Assembly: GCA_021604585.1 (NCBI GenBank)
Contig: BQJG01000030.1
Coordinates: forward strand, 1 to 39,508
From: Hyphococcus sp.
Lineage (GTDB): Bacteria; Pseudomonadota; Alphaproteobacteria; Caulobacterales; Parvularculaceae
Direction: 5' to 3'
DNA: 39,508 nt
Below the pieces are notes generated by a model, which did not search any database, had not been told where the DNA came from, and worked only from the letters and a program-made list of their open reading frames with translations. Of the stretch, positions 1 to 7,000 are shown piece after piece. Both the position numbers and the translations under genes were made by a program. The number at the start of each line of letters is the position of its first letter. The stretch's first letter is position 1.

Positions 1-714
1 GGCTTTTATATCGCTGGCAAGGGAGCCCCGCCGAACAAGGCTGGCTATGCGGAATTGGACGCTTCGATCATGGCGAGCGAGAGCGGCTCGCTGGCGCGCA
101 AAGCAGGATCGGTCGCCGCCGTCAAACATTTGAGATCGCCGATCAAGGCCGCGCGCGCAGTCATGGATTTAACGCCGCATGTGATGCTGGCCGGGCGCGG
201 CGCAGAAAATTTCTGCATGCGCAACGGGTTCGAGTTCATCGATGATCCGGAAGGCTATTACGTCGTGCCGATAGGCGTTGACCCCGAGGAAATGACGCAA
301 GCTGAACTCGGCCACGGCACCGTCGGCGCCGTTGCGCTTGATGCGGCCGGGCGCATCGCGGCGGGCACTTCTACTGGCGGCGTCTTCGGCAAACTGGAAG
401 GCCGGGTTGGCGACACGCCGCTGATCGGGTCAGGCACCTGGGCGGATGAATTTGTTGGCGCTTCCTGCACAGGGCTCGGCGAGTATTTCATTCTCGCAGG
501 CGGCGCGCAGGATGTGGCGAGCCGCGTACGCTATCAGGGCTCTGATCTCAATCAGGCGACGGCGGGCATGATCAAAGACGTGGCGCGGCTTGGCGGCGAT
601 GGCGGCGTTATCGCCGTTTCACGTGACGGCAATGTCGCCTTCGCGTGGAATTCCGACGGCATGAAGCGCGCCGGCTACGGGCCTAATCAGGAAATTTTTT
701 CCGCGACGTTTTAA
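1..714 (+). CDS. Isoaspartyl peptidase/L-asparaginase (Ntn-hydrolase), N-terminus cut by window edge
   Basis: The frame is open from base 1 to the stop at 712-714 and gives 237 residues; the start lies outside the window. Family 2 asparaginases hydrolyse isoaspartyl dipeptides and asparagine after self-cleavage into alpha and beta chains. The alpha-chain signature ELDASIM is near the left edge. The cleavage site is GHGTVGAVALD, with the nucleophile Thr at visible residue 107 (codon 319-321), followed by AAGTSTGG and the GSGTWAD substrate-site segment. The C-terminus looks complete for the family. There is no way to see a signal peptide, so its compartment is unknown. It ends 6 bp from the convergent lipoprotein gene. 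The family call is strong; the split between peptidase and asparaginase activity cannot be read from sequence. Confidence 0.93.
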   Translation, partial: GFYIAGKGAPPNKAGYAELDASIMASESGSLARKAGSVAAVKHLRSPIKAARAVMDLTPHVMLAGRGAENFCMRNGFEFIDDPEGYYVVPIGVDPEEMTQAELGHGTVGAVALDAAGRIAAGTSTGGVFGKLEGRVGDTPLIGSGTWADEFVGASCTGLGEYFILAGGAQDVASRVRYQGSDLNQATAGMIKDVARLGGDGGVIAVSRDGNVAFAWNSDGMKRAGYGPNQEIFSATF

Positions 715-720
715 ACGCTG

Positions 721-1971
721 TTATTCGCTGACAATTTGCAAATCGCGCCAGACCAAACGGTGATCGGAGCTTTCCACCGGAAAGCCCGGCCCGACGAGGT
801 CGTAATGCGCTTCGTCCGGGCCCGGCCAGAACACCCCGGAACCTTGTTCGCGCAAGCCCGCCTTTGAAAACAGCACATAGTCGAGATGGAGGTTGCCGAC
901 GCTGCCTCTGTCGGGATCATCGCCAAAATCAGCTGTATCCTCAGCCGGATCGCCCTTATGCGAAGTGTTCACGCCGCCCTGCAGCACGGCCTGCACGGCG
1001 CCGCCCTTGCTCATGGGCGACGGCGCCTGCGTGACGGCAGGCGACAGCAAGAGTTGCGCGATGGCGCCGGGAACTGCGCCTGCATCATTCGGGTCGGCAT
1101 TGAGGTCGCCCATCACCACAAAGCGCTCGCCGGGTTTCAAGCCGCCGTGCTCGCCTTTGTCATCGTAGATGTAATCGTTTCCCGAGCTTGAAATATAATC
1201 CGCCCAGAGACGAATTTCATCGTGATTGCGTTTTCCGTTGCGGTCTTCATCGCCGTCAAAGCTCGGCGGCGTCGGGTGGCTGGCGAGCACATGAACACGC
1301 TTCTCACCGACTATCACAGGCACGTCCCAGTGGTTTTTCGATGACAGCCGGAAATCGGCGAGCGCTGCCGCGCTGTACCAATCGTCCGGTTCAGGCGTCG
1401 CCGGATCATCGGGGAGCATCGCGCCTGGCATGTCTTTCCAGAGAAATTTCTGCAAGGTTCTGACGCCTGCCTCATCAATCGGATATTTCGACAGGAGAAC
1501 AAACGCATACTGGCCGGGGAACTCTCCATAGCCGAACGCGTCACCGCCATATTCGCGCGAACCCGGCTCACTCGTCACAACGCCGTCGCGATCAAGATCA
1601 TGCCCGGACGCCAGGCCGGTATTCGATGGCGCGATATAGGCATAAGGGTAGACCGCTGGCTCGGCGCCATTCCAGCCATGCCCCAGATAATTATCGCGGA
1701 ACAAACGCAGCGCCTCGCCCGCCTCGTCATAATCGAATTCGCTGAGCAGCAAGACGTCCGGCGCGGCCCGCTGAATAATCTCGGCGACTTTCTGCGCCTG
1801 CGCGTTATCCGGCGTTTTCAGATCGGCGATCAACGCGCCTTCTGTCGGTCTGTTCAGGTAGGCGTTAAAGGTGGCGAAACGGACGGTTTCTCCTGACGGT
1901 CCTGCAGGTGCCGAGGAATTTTCACATCCGGCCAGAAAGGCGAGCGCCGCCGCCATCAGTAAAGCTCTCAC
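721..1971 (-). CDS. Endonuclease/exonuclease/phosphatase-fold lipoprotein
   Basis: 416 residues starting at GTG (1971), chosen because GGGGAGG lies 6-7 bases upstream and it gives a proper lipoprotein signal: MRALL, a hydrophobic stretch, then the lipobox LAGC with Cys16. The mature protein should be anchored in an envelope membrane. The EEP (DNase I-like) fold is shown by TFNAYLNR near the N-terminus, LLSEFDYDE, VMGDLNADPND and a final SDHRLVW, which match the metal and phosphate ligands of the superfamily. Two acidic loops stand out: DLDRDGVV, and DEDRNGKRNHDE (1216-1251), the latter a full EF-hand-like calcium loop. The substrate is unknown; these exported proteins may act as phosphodiesterases or nucleases. 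Nothing nearby names its pathway. Confidence 0.85.
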   Translation of the reverse strand: MRALLMAAALAFLAGCENSSAPAGPSGETVRFATFNAYLNRPTEGALIADLKTPDNAQAQKVAEIIQRAAPDVLLLSEFDYDEAGEALRLFRDNYLGHGWNGAEPAVYPYAYIAPSNTGLASGHDLDRDGVVTSEPGSREYGGDAFGYGEFPGQYAFVLLSKYPIDEAGVRTLQKFLWKDMPGAMLPDDPATPEPDDWYSAAALADFRLSSKNHWDVPVIVGEKRVHVLASHPTPPSFDGDEDRNGKRNHDEIRLWADYISSSGNDYIYDDKGEHGGLKPGERFVVMGDLNADPNDAGAVPGAIAQLLLSPAVTQAPSPMSKGGAVQAVLQGGVNTSHKGDPAEDTADFGDDPDRGSVGNLHLDYVLFSKAGLREQGSGVFWPGPDEAHYDLVGPGFPVESSDHRLVWRDLQIVSE

Positions 1972-1997
1972 GCTCGCCTCCCCTAGGTTTCAGCTTC

Positions 1998-2363
1998 CTA
2001 TTTGCCTTGCATTCGCGCCATTTGCAATTCAAGGCGCTTCACTTCGCGCAAGACACGGTTCGATTCCATCCGCAACCAAAACCAGATTTTCAAAAAGCCG
2101 GTCATGATCATCAGCATGATCGCGCCAGCGCCCCAACGCGTCGCCTCTAGCGCAGCATCAGCATTGTAGAACTTCCAGCCGCAATAGACCGCAGCTGCGA
2201 AAATCACAAAGGTCACGATCGTCGCCATCAATGCAATCCAGCCCTGCTTGCCGGTAAAGACGCCAAAGGCTTGTGCGAACAGACCTTGTTCGCCAAACTG
2301 TTCTAAAAGAGCGCGGTCTTCCGCAGTCAGTGCGGCTTCTATTTTCCGATCAAGATCATCCAT
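1998..2363 (-). CDS. Small membrane protein (DUF6768-like) co-transcribed with ECF sigma factor
   Basis: 121 residues from ATG at 2363; a GTG at 2366 is also possible. AAGGAGG lies about 8 bases upstream, inside the end of the sigma-factor gene, and the two genes overlap by 8 bp, so translation is probably coupled. The N-terminal half is acidic and amphipathic (DDLDRKIEAALTAEDRALL). Two membrane segments follow, at about residues 43-64 and 75-95, and then a basic helical tail. It resembles the small family I know as DUF6768, but that match is from memory. Its position directly after the sigma gene suggests a membrane partner, perhaps an anti-sigma factor, though no known anti-sigma motif such as HxxxCxxC is visible. 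Function unproven. Confidence 0.75.
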   Translation of the reverse strand: MDDLDRKIEAALTAEDRALLEQFGEQGLFAQAFGVFTGKQGWIALMATIVTFVIFAAAVYCGWKFYNADAALEATRWGAGAIMLMIMTGFLKIWFWLRMESNRVLREVKRLELQMARMQGK

Positions 2364-2919
2364 CACTTGGTCCTCCTTCTAGCGCGGCGCGCAATTTGCG
2401 CCGGGCGTGCATCAGGCGGGTCTTGACGGTTCCCGCCGGAATGTTGAGCGCCGCGGCGATTTCCGCGACGCTGAAATCTTCGATATAGAACAGCGCAACA
2501 GCGGCGCGTTGATCAGGCGGCAAACCGTTCATCGCCGCACGAAGCGGCGCGCTGTCCACATCTGTCTCAACCTTGGCGGCCGCCGCCAATTCGTCTCGCG
2601 GCTCAGCAGCATAGGCCTCGCCAAGCCGCCGCCCGCGCTGGCGCTTGCGGATCATATCCGCAGCACGGTGCGACACGATGCGATAGGCCCAGGCTGGGAA
2701 AACACGCGCATCATCGAGACGGCCCAGACTCTTGACGATGTCTGCCCAAGCATCCTGCACGACATCGCGAGCAGCCTCACGTTCGCCAGTCAACCGGAAC
2801 GCATGCGCCAGTAATTTCGGCTGCCAGCGCTCGGCAAGCTGCGAAAAAGCGGCGCGGTCACCCGCACGCGCGGAGGCGGCGAGATATTCATCAAATATGC
2901 GCGCCGCCTTACGGCTCAT
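2356..2919 (-). CDS. ECF-type RNA polymerase sigma factor
   Basis: 187 residues. I place the start at ATG 2919 because AAAGGA sits upstream at the right distance; the longer frame would start at TTG 2976 with no ribosome site. Sigma region 2 runs from about residue 15 to 85 (AFRLTGEREAARDVVQDAW, then FPAWAYRIVSHRAADMIRKR). Sigma region 4 occupies the C-terminal 60 residues, with LPPDQRAAVALFYIEDFSVAEIA and the helix-turn-helix PAGTVKTRLMHARRKL. Regions 1 and 3 are absent, as expected for an ECF factor. It overlaps the small membrane protein gene downstream and is divergent from the DUF1704 gene. The target genes are unknown; autoregulation is common for this class. Confidence 0.92.
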   Translation of the reverse strand: MSRKAARIFDEYLAASARAGDRAAFSQLAERWQPKLLAHAFRLTGEREAARDVVQDAWADIVKSLGRLDDARVFPAWAYRIVSHRAADMIRKRQRGRRLGEAYAAEPRDELAAAAKVETDVDSAPLRAAMNGLPPDQRAAVALFYIEDFSVAEIAAALNIPAGTVKTRLMHARRKLRAALEGGPSDG

Positions 2920-3039
2920 CCGCTCAATCCTTTTCTTTGCGTTCTTGTTATAGATATAGGTCGCGGCCCGCCTCAAACCGGTTCAATTCGCCCGCGGAAT
3001 GGCGTAAGCGATTGAAACAATATAGCTTCTAGGAGCGTC

Positions 3040-4308
3040 ATGCCGCCGGTTATCTCCGCCAAAGAGCTTGAAAAGCTCAAATCCGCCGCCGCCTTGCTGG
3101 AGGAGGCGGAAAAGCGCCTGCCGGTTTTGCGCACCCTGAGCTGGGATCGCGCTCTTGCCGACGCTTTTTTTCAGAGCGGCGAAATAGAACCGCCAGCGCC
3201 AGAATATGAACCGGTCGATCCGGCGCCGTCGCTTGAGCTTGTGCTTCAAGCGCGGTCGCTCATTGATGGCGAAAGTGAAGCGCATGACTGGCTGCATCGC
3301 TTTGCCGACATCACGGAAGAAACAGCCATACTCCTCTCCGTTGTCGGCACGCCGATGTTTCACGGCCATTCGCGCGCGCTTTACGGAGGACCGACCTCGC
3401 CGGTCGCGGATGGAAAAACGACAGCGCTTGAACTCGCGCAACGTCTCGACAATCTCCTGTCGGAGTTTGACGCATCGGCGCAACGCATGGAGCCGCCGGA
3501 ACAACTCTCTGCGGAAACCTTGAAAGCACGCCTTGATGCAGCGTTGCCCAAGCATTTCGGAATAGCAGCGCCGCGCGTTGACGTCACCCACAACGTTTCC
3601 GCCAAAGCGGCCGCTGGGCGAGACTACATCAAGCTGCGTGAAGATGCGTTGTTTTCCGACCTCGATGAACAGCAGCTGCTGCAACATGAAGCGCTGGTGC
3701 ATATCGCGACGGGAATGAACGGCGTTGCGCAAACCCATTTCCCCATTCTCGGTGAAGCCTATCCGGGCAATGCCCGCACTCAGGAAGGTCTCGCTGTTTT
3801 CGCTGAATTCATCTCCGGCGCACTCGATCCCCGCCGGTTCAAGCGCCTCGCTGATCGCGTCATCGCCATTAATATGTCCTCGGAGGGCGCAGACTTTCTC
3901 GAACTATATCGGTTTTTTCGCGAACGTGCCGAAATCGATGCGCCGTTCGAAGCCTTTGAAAGCGCGCGGCGCGTGGTGCGCGGCGGTCTCGTCAATGGCG
4001 GCGGCCCGTTCACCAAAGATTCGATCTACCTTCAGGGTCTTCTGGAGGTGCATAATTATTTGCGCACAGCCGTGCGCACCGGCGACGCCGCCTATATTCG
4101 GCTGTTGTTCGTCGGGAAAATCGATCTTGACGATTTGGCGGCGATGAAATTTTTGCGCGATGCGGGACTGTTGTCGGAGCCGCAATATCTGCCGCCCTGG
4201 GCGACAGATTTGCGGTATCTCTTGTCGTATCTGGCCTATTCGACCTTCCTCAACGGCATCGACTTGAAAACCGTTGCGGCGCGCTTCGATCCGCTGTTTC
4301 AGGACTAG
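3040..4308 (+). CDS. DUF1704 / QEGLA-motif metallopeptidase
   Basis: 422 residues; AGGAG lies 4 bases before the ATG. The protein has the DUF1704 zinc-peptidase motifs: HEALVH (His216, Glu217, His221; the HExxxH variant) and QEGLA at 248-252, whose Glu249 is the likely third metal ligand. The family is annotated in bacteria as 'flavohemoglobin expression-modulating QEGLA motif protein'. Animal relatives (MATCAP) are tyrosine carboxypeptidases acting on tubulin. The bacterial substrate is not known. No signal peptide is seen, so it should be cytoplasmic. The gene is divergent from the sigma factor, sharing about 120 bp of upstream DNA, and its stop overlaps the stop of trpS. Family call strong, role open. 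Confidence 0.9.
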   Translation: MPPVISAKELEKLKSAAALLEEAEKRLPVLRTLSWDRALADAFFQSGEIEPPAPEYEPVDPAPSLELVLQARSLIDGESEAHDWLHRFADITEETAILLSVVGTPMFHGHSRALYGGPTSPVADGKTTALELAQRLDNLLSEFDASAQRMEPPEQLSAETLKARLDAALPKHFGIAAPRVDVTHNVSAKAAAGRDYIKLREDALFSDLDEQQLLQHEALVHIATGMNGVAQTHFPILGEAYPGNARTQEGLAVFAEFISGALDPRRFKRLADRVIAINMSSEGADFLELYRFFRERAEIDAPFEAFESARRVVRGGLVNGGGPFTKDSIYLQGLLEVHNYLRTAVRTGDAAYIRLLFVGKIDLDDLAAMKFLRDAGLLSEPQYLPPWATDLRYLLSYLAYSTFLNGIDLKTVAARFDPLFQD

Positions 4309-5333
4309 CTTAAGAAGCCGACGATCTCTTTGACCTCCTTCACCACCGGATCGGCGACGGAAGCTGCTTTTTCCGCGCCCGCAGAAAGGATGCTTTCCAG
4401 ATGAGCGGCGTCCGCTTCAAGACGGCGTAAAGCGTCGCCAATCGGCGCCATTTTCTCGACCACAAGATCCGCAAGCGCGGGCTTGAAGGCGCCAAACCCT
4501 TGCCCGCCAAACTCGCTGAGCACATCGGCGGGCGTCTTGTCTGACAATGCCGCGTAAATGCCGACAAGATTGGCTGCTTCCGGCCGTCCTTCAAGCCCTG
4601 CAATCTCAGAAGGCAAGGCGTCAGCATCCGACTTCGCTTTTTTTATCTTCCTGGAAATGGCGTCCGCATCGTCGCGTAAAAAGATGCAGGCGTTTTCCGA
4701 TGGATCGGATTTCGACATCTTCGCTGTCCCATCCCGCAAGGACATGATGCGCGCGCCTGTATCGCCAAACTGACCTTTGATCAGCGGTTCAGGGAGCGGA
4801 AAGAAATCCGGAACCTTGAAATCATGGTTGAACTTGCCTGCGATATCTCGCGACAGTTCAAGATGCTGTTTCTGGTCTTCGCCGACGGGCACGTGGGTCG
4901 CCTTGTAGACAAGAATATCCGCAGCTTGCAGCACCGGATACGTATAAAGGCCAACGGATGAGCGCTCTGCGTTTTTCCCCGCTTTGTCTTTGAACTGGGT
5001 CATGCGGTCGAGCCAGCCCAGGCGCGCAACGCAATTAAAAATCCATGCGAGCTCTGCATGGGCGCGCACTTTCGACTGCGGAAAGATCGTCGCAATTTTC
5101 GGGTCCACGCCGGCGGCCAGAAATGACGCTGCGATGTGAAGCGTTTGACGGCGCAATTGCTCAGGTTCCTGCCAGACCGTAATGGCGTGCATGTCAGCCA
5201 GAAAATAATGGCAATCATATTCGTGTTGCAGCGTCACGAATTTCCGGATCGCGCCGAGATAATTTCCAAGATGCATTTCGCCCGAGGTTTGAATGCCGGA
5301 CAGAACGCGCATGGGACCTTGATAACCGCTCAT
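4305..5333 (-). CDS. trpS: Tryptophanyl-tRNA synthetase
   Basis: 342 residues, the normal length for a bacterial class Ic enzyme. It charges tRNA-Trp with tryptophan using ATP in the cytoplasm. The HIGH-type motif is HLGN at residues 21-24, after SGIQTSGEM, and the KMSKS motif is intact at 205-209. It lies 34 bp after murJ in the same direction, forming the end of a glnD-murJ-trpS run seen in many alphaproteobacteria. The stop codon overlaps the stop of the convergent DUF1704 gene by 4 bp, so no separate terminator fits between them. Confidence 0.97.
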   Translation of the reverse strand: MSGYQGPMRVLSGIQTSGEMHLGNYLGAIRKFVTLQHEYDCHYFLADMHAITVWQEPEQLRRQTLHIAASFLAAGVDPKIATIFPQSKVRAHAELAWIFNCVARLGWLDRMTQFKDKAGKNAERSSVGLYTYPVLQAADILVYKATHVPVGEDQKQHLELSRDIAGKFNHDFKVPDFFPLPEPLIKGQFGDTGARIMSLRDGTAKMSKSDPSENACIFLRDDADAISRKIKKAKSDADALPSEIAGLEGRPEAANLVGIYAALSDKTPADVLSEFGGQGFGAFKPALADLVVEKMAPIGDALRRLEADAAHLESILSAGAEKAASVADPVVKEVKEIVGFLS

Positions 5334-5367
5334 GTAAACTCTCTGGACTTGTCAGATCGAGGCGGGG

Positions 5368-6963
5368 TTATTTTCCGCCGGAGCCGGTCTTGTAGTCGGC
5401 GAGGCGCGCGGCGCCAAGCGCGACGGCCAGAAGGAGATAGAGCGCCCCGCCGAGCCCCGCGAGCCCGACCACGGCGATCCATTCCCGGTCCCAAACCAGC
5501 GTCGCGATGCGCGGCGTATGGGGCAGCGCCCAGAGCAGAAAACCCGATAGCGCCCCCACAGCAAGCAAAATGCGGGCGAAGCGGCCGAGTAATTGCGCGC
5601 TCGGCGCGAACAAACCCTGGCGATAAAGCCGCTGGGCGAGCAGCAAGAGCTGAAGCCAGGCGGCGATCGTGGTTGCATAGGCGACGGCGAGAAATCCGAA
5701 AACCGGGAATAATGAAATGGACAGTCCTGCATTCACCGCAATGGAAATCAGCGCGTAGTTCATCGGCGTGCGCGTGTCCTCACGGGCGAAAAACGCCGGC
5801 GTAAAAATCTTCAGCCAGATAAAAGCAGGAAGCCCGGCGCCAAAGGCGGCGAGCGCCATGCCGGTTTGGCGAACATCCTCAATTGTAAACGCGGAACGAT
5901 GGACGCCAACCAGCCCCAGCGCATCACTGGCGACGCCGCGGAACAGCGCATCGCAAATCGGCTCGCCCATTATCATGAAGGCGGCGGCGGCGGGCAGCGC
6001 AAGCAACGCGCCGAGTTCCATGGAGCGATTGAGCGCACGCGCCGCGCCTTTCTCATCGCCCGCCTTAACCCGCGCAGACAACATGGGCAGCAACACAACG
6101 CCAAGCGCAATACCAACTACGGCGAGCGGGAGCTGATAAAGCTGGTCAGCGTTCATCAGCCACGATACGGCGCCGGGTTGCTGACTGGCGATATTGGTGC
6201 CGACGATCAAATTAAACTGAACCGCGCCCGCACTGACAAAGCCAGGCGCGCCAAGCGCCAGTAATCGCTTGATCGAAGGGGTCATGCGCGGCATTTTGAG
6301 CCGTAGCAAATAGCCCTGCCGATGCGCGCCATACATCAGCATGGCAAGTTGAATCATCCCGCCAGCAAACACGCCCCACGCCACCGCTTGGCCGGAAATA
6401 TGGGTTTCTGCATCCGCATAAAAAAGCAGCGCAACGATCATCGCCACATTGAGCGCCAGTGGCGCAGCGGCTGCCGCAGCGAAGCGGCCCACTGAATTCA
6501 AAATGCCGCTATACAAACCAACCAGCGACATCATCATCAAATAGGGAAACATGATGCGTGAATAGAGCGTCGTCAGGGCGAATTTTTCCGGATCGTTTTC
6601 AAAGCCTGACGCCAGCAAAAACACAAAAACAGGCGCCGCGATCTCGACAAGCGCGGTCAATAACGTCAGTACGAAAACCAGCCCGGTGAGAACTTCTTCT
6701 GCGAAAGCCTTAGCCTCCTCATGCCCGCTCTCAACACGCCGCCCCTGAAACATTGGAATGAAGGCTGCATGAAACGCCCCTTCAGCAAAGAGCCGCCGGA
6801 ACATGTTGGGCAGACGAAATGCCGCCCAAAACGCGTCGGCCACCGGATTGCCGCCTGCGCCGATGACGCCAGCCATCAAAATTTGACGCGCGAACCCGAG
6901 CACGCGGCTCAACATGGTCATGCCGCTTACAGTCGCCAGGGATTTAAAAATGTTTGCGCTCAT
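5368..6963 (-). CDS. murJ: Lipid II flippase MurJ
   Basis: 531 residues with about 14 hydrophobic segments, the standard length and layout of the MOP-superfamily flippase that moves lipid-linked peptidoglycan precursor across the inner membrane. The N-terminus MSANIFKSLATVSGMTMLSR is the conserved MurJ/MviN opening. ANPVADAFWAAFRLPNMFRRLFAEGAF-type residues in the first loop (GNPVADAFWAAFRLPN, then FRRLFAEGAFHAAF) carry the conserved basic residues of the substrate cavity. It sits between glnD and trpS, 37 bp and 34 bp from each, and is probably co-transcribed with them. Nothing unusual seen. Confidence 0.96.
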   Translation of the reverse strand: MSANIFKSLATVSGMTMLSRVLGFARQILMAGVIGAGGNPVADAFWAAFRLPNMFRRLFAEGAFHAAFIPMFQGRRVESGHEEAKAFAEEVLTGLVFVLTLLTALVEIAAPVFVFLLASGFENDPEKFALTTLYSRIMFPYLMMMSLVGLYSGILNSVGRFAAAAAAPLALNVAMIVALLFYADAETHISGQAVAWGVFAGGMIQLAMLMYGAHRQGYLLRLKMPRMTPSIKRLLALGAPGFVSAGAVQFNLIVGTNIASQQPGAVSWLMNADQLYQLPLAVVGIALGVVLLPMLSARVKAGDEKGAARALNRSMELGALLALPAAAAFMIMGEPICDALFRGVASDALGLVGVHRSAFTIEDVRQTGMALAAFGAGLPAFIWLKIFTPAFFAREDTRTPMNYALISIAVNAGLSISLFPVFGFLAVAYATTIAAWLQLLLLAQRLYRQGLFAPSAQLLGRFARILLAVGALSGFLLWALPHTPRIATLVWDREWIAVVGLAGLGGALYLLLAVALGAARLADYKTGSGGK

Positions 6964-7000
6964 TGAACTCTATTGCGGGAACTGACGGGGTTAGCCTTGT

